Positions 55,705 to 64,000 of a stretch of DNA of 64,000 nucleotides are shown here, piece after piece. A program made the position numbers and the translations under genes. This stretch comes from CCY15215 sp039194995 (GTDB taxonomy: Bacteria; Cyanobacteriota; Cyanobacteriia; Cyanobacteriales; Spirulinaceae). Within the stretch, counting starts at the first letter, position 1; the number at the start of each line of letters is the position of its first letter. The DNA lies in NCBI GenBank assembly GCA_039194995.1, contig JBCCVR010000008.1, positions 1-64,000 of the forward strand, in the 5' to 3' direction. The notes below the pieces were generated by a model that was not told the DNA's origin, did not search any database, and saw nothing but the letters and a program-made list of their open reading frames with translations.

Positions 55705-57717
55705 ATGTACGATCTTACCGTTCCCCATCACATTCATTATTTGGTTCTTGCGCCAGATTTGACGATTTTGGCGCGATCGCAGGGTACGAGTCAATTTGTG
55801 AAATTGGCGGCGATTGCGATCGGCATGGATATTCGCGAAGGGTTTCCCGAACTCTTTGGGTGCGAGGAGGTTTTAGAGGAAATTCTGATAGGAGACCGAG
55901 AGGGTTTCAATTTACAAGGTATTACCCGTCTGGGCGATCGCGATACCAATTTATATATCGATCTGTATTTTCAGGCTTACGAACAAAGCGAACCAAACCC
56001 GAAAGTTTTAATTTTGTTTGTGGAAGATGTCACCCCAAAAATGGCACTCGAACAAACATTAGTTCAAGCGACGAATGAAACGAAGTTGCTTAATTCGGCG
56101 CTGACGGCTTCGCGCAATTATATCAATCGGATTGTCACATCTATCGCCGATGCGCTGATCGTCACCGATACTAACCAAATCATTAAAACAATTAATGAGG
56201 CAACAGAACGGTTATTTGGTTATGAAGAAAAGGAGTTAATCGATCGCCATCTTTCGTTACTGGTTGAAGATGGTGATCGCACCTTTGCTCAATTGCAAGA
56301 ACAGATCGAACAATATGGAGAATTAAACCGCAATATTGAGGTGATTTGTCGCACTCGCACCGATGCTAAAATTACCGTTGCTTTTTCTTGTTCTCTCATT
56401 CAAGTCGGCTCGGAAAATGAGGCGCAAGATTTAACCCTAACGCCAGAAATTGTTTATATCGGACGGGATATTACCGAACGCAAGCGCACTCAACAACGTC
56501 TCTCCGCCCAATACGCGATCGCCCATATTTTATCGGAATCCGCCTCTCTCGAAACCGATACCCACCGAATTTTAAAAGCGATCGGTGAGATTTTGGGTTG
56601 GGATGTGGGAGAGTTATGGCGACCCGTCCTAGAAGAAGATAATCGGATCGTTGCGGCGGGCAATTTTTCCGCCACTTCTCCCCTCAATCGTTCCGAGTTA
56701 TCTCCTTATTCCGGCTTGCGTCGAGTCGATCTGTGGACACACCCGGAAGCAACGGTGAGGGAGTTTATTCAAGTCACGGGGACGGTGGTTTTACAGGTGG
56801 GGATGGGTTTGGCCGGGCGGGTTTGGGAAAGCGGCTATCCCCAATGGATTGCGGATCTCAGTGGCGATACGGATTTCGGTCTCGATTCTGCGGCGGCGCG
56901 ATCGGGGTTGCGATCGGCGTTCGCTTTTCCCATTCAAAGCGGTAACGAAATGTTAGGGGTGATGGGGTTTTTCGGTCGCGAAAAGTTACCTCCCGATGAA
57001 AATTTGCTGCAAATGATGGCGGCGACGGGGAATCAATTGGGGCAATTTATCAAGCGCAAACAAGCTGAAGCGGCGTTGCGAGAACAACAAGAAAAAAGCG
57101 AGATGCTGCTGTTAAATATTTTGCCGCCTTCCATTGCCGATCGCCTGAAAGAAGAACCCGCAACCATCGCCGATAGTTTTGAGGAAGTGACGGTCTTATT
57201 CGCTGATTTGGTGGGGTTTACAGAGATGTCGGCCCGGTTATCGCCGATTGAAGTGGTGGAAGAGTTGAATACAATTTTCTTTGAGTTCGATCGCCTGACG
57301 GAACGTTACCAGTTAGAAAAAATTAAAACCATCGGCGATGCTTATATGGTGGTGGGGGGATTGCCAGAAGTTCGGGAAGATCATGCGGAAATCGTGGCGG
57401 AGATGGCTTTGGCGATGCAAGAGGCGATCGCTAAAATTAATAGAGAAAAGCAACAAGATATAGCCATTCGCGTCGGGATTTGTACGGGGTCGGTGGTGGC
57501 GGGAGTGATTGGCATGAAAAAGTTTATTTACGATCTCTGGGGGGATACGGTCAATACTGCCAGTCGCATGGAATCTCACGGAAAAGCGGGATATATTCAA
57601 GTAACGGAAACGACTTACCAGAAATTATGCGATCGCTATTCTTTCGAGGAACGAGGTTTGATTCCGATTAAGGGAAAAGGAGACATGAAAACTTATTGGT
57701 TAATGGGGAAGAAATAA
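55705..57717 (+). CDS. Class III adenylate cyclase with PAS and GAF domains
   Basis: A 670-residue signalling enzyme. An N-terminal sensor (about 1-125) is followed by a PAS domain (about 140-250, RIVTSIADALIVTDTNQIIKTINEATERLFGYEE), a GAF domain (about 265-445), a short coiled linker and the cyclase domain (about 480-670). Metal-binding aspartates are in VLFADLVGFTEMS and TIGDAYMVVGG. The base-selecting residues are Lys (EKIKTIGDAY) and Asp (YDLWGDTVNTASRM), as in adenylate rather than guanylate cyclases, and the transition-state Asn and Arg are present. No membrane helices are seen, so it is cytosolic. Third gene of the OmpA-GTPase-cyclase row; convergent with the NACHT gene, 10 bases apart. 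Confidence 0.93.
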   Translation: MYDLTVPHHIHYLVLAPDLTILARSQGTSQFVKLAAIAIGMDIREGFPELFGCEEVLEEILIGDREGFNLQGITRLGDRDTNLYIDLYFQAYEQSEPNPKVLILFVEDVTPKMALEQTLVQATNETKLLNSALTASRNYINRIVTSIADALIVTDTNQIIKTINEATERLFGYEEKELIDRHLSLLVEDGDRTFAQLQEQIEQYGELNRNIEVICRTRTDAKITVAFSCSLIQVGSENEAQDLTLTPEIVYIGRDITERKRTQQRLSAQYAIAHILSESASLETDTHRILKAIGEILGWDVGELWRPVLEEDNRIVAAGNFSATSPLNRSELSPYSGLRRVDLWTHPEATVREFIQVTGTVVLQVGMGLAGRVWESGYPQWIADLSGDTDFGLDSAAARSGLRSAFAFPIQSGNEMLGVMGFFGREKLPPDENLLQMMAATGNQLGQFIKRKQAEAALREQQEKSEMLLLNILPPSIADRLKEEPATIADSFEEVTVLFADLVGFTEMSARLSPIEVVEELNTIFFEFDRLTERYQLEKIKTIGDAYMVVGGLPEVREDHAEIVAEMALAMQEAIAKINREKQQDIAIRVGICTGSVVAGVIGMKKFIYDLWGDTVNTASRMESHGKAGYIQVTETTYQKLCDRYSFEERGLIPIKGKGDMKTYWLMGKK

Positions 57718-57727
57718 GTAAAAATCC

Positions 57728-60298
57728 TCACTCAATCAGTCCGAAACGATTGAGGGGTGTAATTCGGAAAAGTACCTCACCTCTAATGTTTTTTCTGGGA
57801 ACAATACCGCCGAATAAATCGCGATCGCCATAGTCGGGATTATTACCAATAAAATAGTAAGCATCGCCGGGAAGTTGAAGGCGTTCTTGTTGATAATTTT
57901 CAGGAAGGGAAATATAATCTTCATCACGGACATTTCCGTTAATGTAAACTTTTCCTTGCGCGATTTCTATGGTTTCGTTGGGGAGTGCAATAATACGACG
58001 AGTTGCAAATTGATTGGGAAATTCTTGCTGTTCAAAGCCCTCTTGTGTTGCAAAAATAGCAATATCGCCTCGTTCAATGGGGCGCAGACGAAGACGATAG
58101 AAAATGCGATCGCACAACATCACATCATTGGTTTGAATCAGAGGAGACATTGCGGCTGCGGAATTCTGAAAGGATGTCATGGTACTAACCGAAATCAAAA
58201 TTACTATGAATAGCCCAGAAGCAAGTATTCTTCTAATAAATCCCAATTTATTGTTTATTTGGGTTCGGTTTTTCTCACTTAGAAACCTTTCTCCTCCCGC
58301 TAAATTTTCTCGCAGTAAGTCATGATAAAAACGATAGTAACCCCCAGTTATTTTGATAATTTTTCGTTCTTGTGCATAATCAAGAAAATCAGCATAATTC
58401 TGAGGTATATTCCCTGATTTTTTGAGAGTAGAACGCAAAACAAAATGTTGAATGCAGGCTATTCCACCACCGACAAGGCAGAAAGCCATGCTTAATAAAA
58501 ATCCTGCGATCATAAAATTCAACAATCTCTCTCCTTGCCCAAAAAACCAAATAGGTAACGTTAATATCGACATTATAGGCAAGCTACTCAGCAACCAAAT
58601 TAAAACAGCTTTCTTTTGAGATCTCCAAATTCCTTGATTGGGTTGTGTCCGCACTTTTATTTCTGTTCTGAGACTTAAAATCAGCCCAATAATCATCCCA
58701 ATAAGTAACCCGATAGTCAACCCAATAATCAACCCGACAACCAACCCAATAGGCCCATGAATAAACCAAAAAGCTATCCCTATGATCAGACCAAAAATTA
58801 GCCCAGCAATCAGAGAACGAATTATTTCTTGAGGTAACTTAAATCGAATAGCCGACCAAGAAAAATCTAGTTTTTCTACCAGTTGAATATCAGCAGAATC
58901 AAAAGCAACCTCAAAAACCAATCCAAAAATAAACCCGAAAATTAGTCCCTGAACTAATCCAACAATAAATCCTAACATTAGCCCATAAACTAACCCAAAA
59001 GTAAATCCTAATATTAGTCCAAGAATAAGTCCTCCAATCAATCGATACGATCGCCTTTGCTTTTCCGTTTCCAACCAACTCGGCTGCATGTGTTCGATCG
59101 CAAATTCTGTCATTCCCTGTCGCTTCAGGGTTTTTGCCAACCATCGCAAATAACGTCGCGTTTCTGCTGCTGAATAACCCCGATTGTCGTGAGGCGTATC
59201 TAACTTTTCGCTTAAATAATCATCAAATAATTTCGTCAAACATTGATTGTAATATTCTTCTTGTTTCTCATTATCCCAAAAACGCTTCTTCTCCGTTTTT
59301 AGCGTTCTAGGGTAAGCCTCTGGCAGTAAATTTAATAATAAAGGTTTGCGTGCCAAAGCTAAAAAACCTTGGGGATCGCCTTGAATTGCTTGCCATATAT
59401 GGGAAGCATTTCGAGAGTCCAAATAATCTCGAATTTGCTCATTTTGCCAATCTTGTAGACATAATTTTTCTTTGATGTCAAGCTCTGTTTTACAACTTTC
59501 ATAATCTTTAACGCGACAACAAATTGCCAAAGCTAACTGCTGATATTGGCGATCTTCTTGGAATTGATTAATGGCTTGAATGCAATCCTCTTTCAATGCT
59601 TTTAACTCATCCAAACCATCCAAAAGTGGAATAAATCGATCCTGCTTTAACCAGCGATCGCCAATTTCGCGATCGAGACCGTAGCGATCGTATAATTCCT
59701 CTATCAACCATTTTGCAATTGTTTGCGGGGGTCGCCAATTGGAAAGCTCAAAAATAACAGGAACGGGTTCTTTTTTATCCGCATCCGCTTTCTCGATTAA
59801 CGCATTTGCTAAATTTAATAATTCCGTTGTTTTCCCACTTCCCGGCTCTCCTAAAATTACCAAACGTTGAGTTTTCTCATTCTCAAATACTTCCAAAATC
59901 GAGCGATCGGGAGAAAGCAGCATTAAACGCCCCGTCTTCACATTCTCCCACATTCGATTGACAATATTTCCTTTCGGTTGTAACTGTCCGGATTGATAAC
60001 GATCGAGATCGATCGCACCCTTCCAACGTTCTTTAAACTGGGATATAAGCGCTTTTACTAACTTCTTTCGGATCGCCTCTTCTCGCTCGGGATTATCAGG
60101 TTGATAAATGGCTGCTAAATAGGAGAGATAACCAAAAATCCCCGCCATTGCGATCGCAAAAAACCACCGCAAACCCGTAGGAATCGCTTTAGGAATACCG
60201 GGAAGCTGGTTCACCGAAAAGGCAACTAACGCCGAAAATACCGCCAGCAGCAAATAAATAACAAAAATCGTCCACTTTTTGAACTGGGGATGAGTCAT
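57728..60298 (-). CDS. Membrane NACHT NTPase fused to a catalytically altered signal-peptidase-I-like domain
   Basis: An 856-residue fusion. Two N-terminal membrane helices (about 8-29, 42-65). NACHT core with Walker A GEPGSGKTT (150-158), Walker B FIPLLDGLDEL (222-232) and an AICCRVKDYE segment (258-267). A long Gly-rich membrane region follows (about 421-619; GLILGLILGFTFGLVYGLM-like zipper repeats). The C-terminal 165 residues resemble signal peptidase I: helix 689-707, then AAMSPLIQTNDVMLCDRIFY where peptidases have S-M-x-P-T, RRIIALPNETIEI where they have KRxxGLPGD, and NPDYGDRDLFGGIVPRKNI. The catalytic Ser is Ala716 and the catalytic Lys is Arg767, so cleavage is unlikely. ATG at 60298 preferred over TTG at 60337. 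Confidence 0.85.
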   Translation of the reverse strand: MTHPQFKKWTIFVIYLLLAVFSALVAFSVNQLPGIPKAIPTGLRWFFAIAMAGIFGYLSYLAAIYQPDNPEREEAIRKKLVKALISQFKERWKGAIDLDRYQSGQLQPKGNIVNRMWENVKTGRLMLLSPDRSILEVFENEKTQRLVILGEPGSGKTTELLNLANALIEKADADKKEPVPVIFELSNWRPPQTIAKWLIEELYDRYGLDREIGDRWLKQDRFIPLLDGLDELKALKEDCIQAINQFQEDRQYQQLALAICCRVKDYESCKTELDIKEKLCLQDWQNEQIRDYLDSRNASHIWQAIQGDPQGFLALARKPLLLNLLPEAYPRTLKTEKKRFWDNEKQEEYYNQCLTKLFDDYLSEKLDTPHDNRGYSAAETRRYLRWLAKTLKRQGMTEFAIEHMQPSWLETEKQRRSYRLIGGLILGLILGFTFGLVYGLMLGFIVGLVQGLIFGFIFGLVFEVAFDSADIQLVEKLDFSWSAIRFKLPQEIIRSLIAGLIFGLIIGIAFWFIHGPIGLVVGLIIGLTIGLLIGMIIGLILSLRTEIKVRTQPNQGIWRSQKKAVLIWLLSSLPIMSILTLPIWFFGQGERLLNFMIAGFLLSMAFCLVGGGIACIQHFVLRSTLKKSGNIPQNYADFLDYAQERKIIKITGGYYRFYHDLLRENLAGGERFLSEKNRTQINNKLGFIRRILASGLFIVILISVSTMTSFQNSAAAMSPLIQTNDVMLCDRIFYRLRLRPIERGDIAIFATQEGFEQQEFPNQFATRRIIALPNETIEIAQGKVYINGNVRDEDYISLPENYQQERLQLPGDAYYFIGNNPDYGDRDLFGGIVPRKNIRGEVLFRITPLNRFGLIE

Positions 60299-60463
60299 AG
60301 CAGAATTGAAGACAAGGAGAGCGATCGCGATTGCCAATAAGCGAGAAGCACTGGAAATCTGCCTTATTTTAACTCCTGCTCGCAGACAACGCGATCGCTA
60401 CTCCCAACGTAGCAAGCGATCGCATCCAATAGTCCGCAACTCATCCAACAACGGCATTTTTCC

Positions 60464-61588
60464 TCACAGCGATCGCAAGGCGCGATCGCAATCCTCAATC
60501 AGATCGTTAATATTCTCCAATCCCACTGACAAGCGCAATAAACTCTCTGGCGCGCGCGTGTATTTCCCTTCCACAGAGGCGCGATGTTCGATTAGACTCT
60601 CCACCCCTCCCAAACTCGTAGCGCGGCGAAATAGCTTCACATTCGCTGCCATCGCAAAGGCTTCTTTTTGACCTCCTTTGAGTTCGATGGAAAGCATGCC
60701 TCCAAAATCCGACATTTGTTGAGTCGCGATCGCGTAACCCGAATGAGAAAGCAAACCGGGATAATGAACTCGGGCGATCGCCGGATGTCGTTCCAACCAA
60801 GCGGCTAATTGGGCGGCGTTGGCGCAATGTCCTTTCATCCGGTAGGGTAACGTTGCAATGCCTCGCAAAATCAACCAGCAATCGAAGGGAGAAGCAACAG
60901 CCCCTCCAATATGGTGGATGTGGCGGATTTTCTCGAAAAACTCCGAATTCTGACGACCAATAACCGCACCCCCCAAAACATCGCTATGTCCCCCCAAATA
61001 TTTGGTTGTCGAATGCACCACGAGATCGCAGCCTAAAGTAAAAGGCTGTTGCAATACAGGAGTCGCCCAAGTGTTATCGCAGGCGCACAACGCCCCCGCA
61101 TCATGAGCGATCGCGGCAACTTCGCCGATATCTGTCACTTTAAGCATGGGGTTGGAGGGGGTTTCCAGCCAAACCAAGCGAGTATCGGGGGTAATGGCGG
61201 CTTTTACCTCCGATAAATCCGTCATGTCTGCAAAGGTCACTTTTAATCCCCAAGACTGCATCAGCGATCGCAATAATGCCCCCGTCCCGGAATAGGCATC
61301 ATGAGGTGCAACAACGCGATCGCCGGGGTTTAATGCCTGAAAAACGCTCATCGTCGCCGCCGATCCCGAAGCAAACGCCGCCGCGACTTCCCCTCCTTCC
61401 AAAGATTGCAAGCATTCTTCCAGCATGACTCGGTTGGGATGGCGATCGCGAATGTATTCGTAACCGCGAGGATAACTCCCATCTGTCTCCTTTTCGAAGG
61501 TCGTGGAAAGATAAAGCGGTGGGGTGACAGCCCCCGTCGCGGGGTCTGGGTTGCGTCCGGCGTGAATGGCGCGGGTTTCAATTTCCAT
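60464..61588 (-). CDS. Cys/Met-metabolism PLP-dependent enzyme (cystathionine gamma-synthase-like)
   Basis: A 374-residue trans-sulfuration-type enzyme of fold type I. The PLP Lys196 is in VVHSTTKYLGGHSD. Upstream conserved pieces are SGSAATMSVFQAL, LETPSNPMLKVTDI and CDNTWATPVLQQP. Near the C-terminus, SLGGVESLIEHRASVE and RLSVGLENINDLIEDCDRAL are hallmarks of cystathionine gamma-synthase, gamma-lyase and related enzymes. The usual YTR-x-NPT at the start is YIRDRHPNR here. Synthase, lyase and O-acetylhomoserine sulfhydrylase activities cannot be told apart from sequence alone. The gene is preceded by the terminator of the lysozyme gene. Confidence 0.9.
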   Translation of the reverse strand: MEIETRAIHAGRNPDPATGAVTPPLYLSTTFEKETDGSYPRGYEYIRDRHPNRVMLEECLQSLEGGEVAAAFASGSAATMSVFQALNPGDRVVAPHDAYSGTGALLRSLMQSWGLKVTFADMTDLSEVKAAITPDTRLVWLETPSNPMLKVTDIGEVAAIAHDAGALCACDNTWATPVLQQPFTLGCDLVVHSTTKYLGGHSDVLGGAVIGRQNSEFFEKIRHIHHIGGAVASPFDCWLILRGIATLPYRMKGHCANAAQLAAWLERHPAIARVHYPGLLSHSGYAIATQQMSDFGGMLSIELKGGQKEAFAMAANVKLFRRATSLGGVESLIEHRASVEGKYTRAPESLLRLSVGLENINDLIEDCDRALRSL

Positions 61589-61648
61589 CTCGATCTTTTT
61601 CCTCGTAACCTTTAAAACTCTATATTAATTGAATGCCTATTCAAGCAC

Positions 61649-61679
61649 AAAAAAATTGGGTTTACCACCCAATTTTTTT
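61649..61679 (-). terminator. Strong intrinsic terminator of the lysozyme-like gene
   Basis: AAAAAAATTGGGT (61649-61661) pairs perfectly with ACCCAATTTTTTT (61667-61679) around a 5-base loop. The A/T tracts give a run of U in either direction. It lies just past the stop of the minus-strand lysozyme gene and before the PLP-enzyme gene. Confidence 0.85.
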
Positions 61680-61705
61680 ACAGATGAGATTCGGGAGATT
61701 CTCGT

Positions 61706-62788
61706 TTAATAATTCCAGCGAACGCCTTTAGTTCCCCCAGTTTTCCAACCTCGGCCATTTCGAATATCTAAGTGAACGAAACCCTTTTTCGCACCGTAAC
61801 CGAGGGCACCGTACCAGTTTTTATCCAACCAATTTTGGAATTCATAAATATCCTTCCCAAGGGGTTTGATATCGGCAGCCCCGCCATATAAATGTTGGGA
61901 ATTTTGCGCCCCGCCAACTTCTCGATTGATCCTCGGAGGGCGATACCAAGAGGTTACTAAAAGCGGTGCATTCCATTCCTCTCGAATTTTATCGAGTTCT
62001 TTAGAAATGGTGAGGATATTTTTAATAACGTTCGGATCTTTGGGAATGCGACGGACATCACGCTGGGTCACTTCTCCCACTGTAAAATATTTGGAAATTT
62101 TGGCATTATCGTCCTGCCAATTGATTCCTTCATTCACGACGGGTTTGGCGTAGGAGGCTTCGGAAAGGAATAGATCGGCTTCGGCGCTTCTTCTTCTTCG
62201 CAATCCTTCTTCTACATTGCTGCCCGGATTGACATACAATAAAAAGGCGCGACGCATATCCCCCCAATTGCGATCGCGCAAGTTGCGAGAAATGGTTTGA
62301 AAATCTTCTTGGTCGGGATTGTAAAAATACGCGCCTAAATTATAACCAAAACTCAATAACGCGCCCCTTTGATTTTCATTCAATTCCAACCAAGTGGGAA
62401 TTCTTTCTAGAGGTGGGAGATAATCTTGTTCGAGTTGATATTCAAGGAGATTATCGGCTTCTTGTTGAGTAATTTTCTCTCCCAAACGAAACTTACCCCC
62501 ATCTCGTTTTCTCGTCGTTCCCCAACCAATCGTAATGGGTTCGCCTCCCGATAAGGGATCGGGATAGGCTTCAAGATGGCAACCTTCAAATTGTTTGATT
62601 AATTGTACTCCAGAATAAGGCACTTCTCCCGGTAGAAGTTTTCCCGTTGCTGGGTCATCGGGGGCGCGAAAAAGGTCGAGTGCTTGTTTTGTTTTTTCCG
62701 CTCCGAGTTCCTGTTCAATATAGGCAAAGGCTTCTTTTTGATGAGGCAACTTTTTGTAAAAAGCTGCCATGCGTTCAACAGTATCCAT
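61706..62788 (-). CDS. GH24 lysozyme fused to an M15-type peptidase
   Basis: A 360-residue protein without a signal peptide. Residues about 58-210 form a phage-type (GH24, T4-like) lysozyme: catalytic Glu68 in IKQFEGCHLEAYPD, Asp77, and Thr86 in ITIGWGTTRK; then LLEYQLEQDYLPPL and QRGALLSFGYNLG. Residues about 225-360 resemble an M15 (VanY/D-Ala-D-Ala carboxypeptidase or endolysin) domain. The zinc motif is SQHLYGGAADI and the second His lies in GFVHLDIRNGRG. Together they could cut both glycan and peptide parts of peptidoglycan. Phage endolysins lack signal peptides too, so a prophage origin is possible, but no other phage genes are near. A strong terminator follows. Confidence 0.85.
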   Translation of the reverse strand: MDTVERMAAFYKKLPHQKEAFAYIEQELGAEKTKQALDLFRAPDDPATGKLLPGEVPYSGVQLIKQFEGCHLEAYPDPLSGGEPITIGWGTTRKRDGGKFRLGEKITQQEADNLLEYQLEQDYLPPLERIPTWLELNENQRGALLSFGYNLGAYFYNPDQEDFQTISRNLRDRNWGDMRRAFLLYVNPGSNVEEGLRRRRSAEADLFLSEASYAKPVVNEGINWQDDNAKISKYFTVGEVTQRDVRRIPKDPNVIKNILTISKELDKIREEWNAPLLVTSWYRPPRINREVGGAQNSQHLYGGAADIKPLGKDIYEFQNWLDKNWYGALGYGAKKGFVHLDIRNGRGWKTGGTKGVRWNY

Positions 62789-62992
62789 AATAATAATTGC
62801 GGTGTTCTTCCCTGATTTTAAGAAATATATAATAAAGTTGGAAGTTTAAAGTCAAGTGCAGATTAATTTTTCTTAAGATATTAATCCCACGATCGTACTC
62901 TCTATTCGATTAACAATCTCCCTGTAAATAGGTAATAACTATCGCGTCAGTGCGATCGATCGCAATGCAGGAATTTTGCGAGAAGCGATCGC

Positions 62993-63550
62993 TTACAATA
63001 ATCGCTGCAAAGCCAGAGTAAATCCGGGAATAACATCTTCTCCTGCTAATGTTGCATTCTGCGGATATTCAGTAATCGAACCATCTGCGCGATAGACAAA
63101 AGCACGACGATTGGTGCGATCGATTAACCAACCTAAGTTCACGCCATTTTCGATATATTCTTTCATTTTTTCTTGTAACTGGGTGAGACTGTCGGTTTTA
63201 GAACGAATTTCAATGACAAAATCGGGGACAATCTCACAGAATTCATCTTCTCCCGAATCCCACCCTTCTGGTAAGCGCGATCGGGCAATAAAAGCGGCAT
63301 CAGGAGAACGCAAAGCACCATTAGGTAGTAGAAAACCCGTACTTGAACTAAAGACTTCTCCTAAGTCATTTTGGTCTGCGAAAACGAGTAAATAGGCATC
63401 TGCTTTGAGTTCTCGATTGCCCGAAATTTTTCCTGTGGGTGGCATTGTACTTAAAGTTCCGTCAGCATTGCGTTCGAATCTCAGTTCGGGATTTTGGGAA
63501 CTGAGTCGCATTAATTCGTCATCGGTCGCGGGTTTGAATGCCTGTACCAT
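62993..63550 (-). CDS. Uma2-family (DUF820) nuclease-like protein
   Basis: The second DUF820 gene of the window, 185 residues. It has the usual DELMRLSSQNPELRFERNADG start, GALRSPDAAFIARSRL (PD motif) and EIVPDFVIEIRSKTDSLTQLQEKMKEYIENGVNLGWLID in pieces, giving the E-x-K and the conserved Asn/Gly. The ATG at 63550 yields the family's typical N-terminus; an in-frame start at 63640 would add 30 residues through HIP1-poor sequence and is less likely. Not closely similar to the Uma2 gene at 14361-14924. Divergent from the RDD gene. Confidence 0.85.
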   Translation of the reverse strand: MVQAFKPATDDELMRLSSQNPELRFERNADGTLSTMPPTGKISGNRELKADAYLLVFADQNDLGEVFSSSTGFLLPNGALRSPDAAFIARSRLPEGWDSGEDEFCEIVPDFVIEIRSKTDSLTQLQEKMKEYIENGVNLGWLIDRTNRRAFVYRADGSITEYPQNATLAGEDVIPGFTLALQRLL

Positions 63551-63650
63551 AATCGCAATATCTGCTTTTGCTCTCCATCTTAACCCGCTCTCTTGATAAG
63601 CTGATAGTATCCGAGACAAACTGGCTCTTCCTTGCGGCATCTCAAAGACT

Positions 63651-64000
63651 ATGGAACCCGATCGCCTTCCTCCAAAAAAATTTCCTCGCGTTCCCTTTGA
63701 ACGGCGCTTTTATGCCTTTGTTATCGATTTAACGGTAACGTGGCTGCTGAGTACCTTTGCAGGTCAGAGTGCGGTACAAGCGATCGTTTTCTTCTTAATG
63801 TGGATTGTTTTGCGGGTGGTGGTGGTGGATAAAAATCAGGGTCAGAGTTTGGGATCGTGGTGTATGGATATCAAAGTTCTCAATTTACGGTTTCGCAAGG
63901 TTCCGGATGTTTTTGAACTGGCCAAGCGAGAAGGGGTTGTTGGGGGACTGGCCGCGTTTGCATCTGTTGGTTTCAATCTTCTCTTCCTCAATCCCTTTGC
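63651..64000 (+). CDS. RDD-family membrane protein, N-terminal part (3' end outside window)
   Basis: The first 116 residues only. A basic cytosolic start (PPKKFPRVPFERRFYAFVIDLTVTWLLSTF) contains the RDD signature Arg-Phe...Asp in the first membrane helix. VQAIVFFLMWIVLRVVVVDKNQGQSLGSWCMDIKVLNLRFRKVPD has the QG-x-S-x-G core typical of RDD proteins. Role unknown in most bacteria; some act as ion exchangers or assembly factors. Starts 101 bases from the divergent Uma2 gene. Confidence 0.85.
   Translation, partial: MEPDRLPPKKFPRVPFERRFYAFVIDLTVTWLLSTFAGQSAVQAIVFFLMWIVLRVVVVDKNQGQSLGSWCMDIKVLNLRFRKVPDVFELAKREGVVGGLAAFASVGFNLLFLNPF

Noticed and set aside
1..64000. Frequent GCGATCGC octamers as regulatory sites
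   Set aside because: HIP1 is spread over coding and non-coding DNA genome-wide in many cyanobacteria; it is not specific to any gene here.

Overview
The window is cyanobacterial chromosomal DNA. The octamer GCGATCGC (HIP1) recurs throughout, in genes and between them. The C-terminal half of DnaE begins with the C-half of the naturally split cyanobacterial DnaE intein. Other cyanobacterial marks are a PEP-CTERM protein, AcnB-type aconitase, CbiT, and the spacer repeats typical of filamentous and colonial cyanobacteria. I cannot name the species. I saw no rRNA, tRNA, CRISPR array or complete insertion sequence. The first gene (AAA ATPase) and the last gene (RDD membrane protein) run off the window.

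Layout. 1-7.5 kb: a cut-off ATPase, acnB, a MITE-like inverted repeat, a YPNG-repeat exported protein, a ParE/ParD-like toxin-antitoxin pair between 21-bp direct repeats, 5-formyl-THF cyclo-ligase, a single-domain globin behind a 20-bp palindrome, and dgkA. 7.7-15 kb: a P2-type cation pump, then an accessory block with a DUF433 orphan, a 909-residue NACHT STAND NTPase with an AT-rich 3' half, a RelE/Phd pair and a Uma2 nuclease. 15-22.9 kb: membrane proteins including an MscS channel with a cyclic-nucleotide-binding-like tail, dnaE-C with its intein half, and murF. 22.9-24.5 kb: an AT-rich two-gene cassette (TOPRIM-like plus CHAT/caspase-like), probably acquired. 24.5-34 kb: rhomboid protease, glycosyltransferase, methyltransferase, membrane proteins, a pilin-like lipoprotein, a dynamin/YcjF-like GTPase overlapping a small FPDLK-repeat protein of the 7_1 septoil-knot type, and a CoA-binding protein. 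34-42.7 kb: topA and gyrA/parC enclosing a second accessory block (Panacea antitoxin with toxin partner, HIRAN protein, three small unknown genes), then a response regulator. 42.7-51.5 kb: repeat-rich DNA around a PEP-CTERM gene, a TPR protein, an adaptor/permease export pair without its ATPase, GNAT, quinone oxidoreductase, cbiT and cdsA. 51.5-64 kb: a large OmpA-family protein, a Rab-like GTPase and an adenylate cyclase in a row, a NACHT NTPase fused to a signal-peptidase-I-like domain with both catalytic residues replaced, a Cys/Met-metabolism PLP enzyme, a GH24 lysozyme-M15 peptidase fusion, and a second Uma2 gene.

How the genes may work together. Most housekeeping genes stand alone, as is common in cyanobacteria. 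Three groups look like functional modules. (a) OmpA protein, small GTPase and cyclase: an envelope-anchored protein with a possible longin/roadblock-like cytosolic domain next to a Ras-like switch and a cAMP-producing enzyme. (b) The TOPRIM-like/CHAT-like pair, which has the look of a sensor-effector defence cassette. (c) The NACHT/dead signal peptidase fusion, a single-gene candidate for a membrane-bound STAND sensor. These functional links are inferences from sequence and context.
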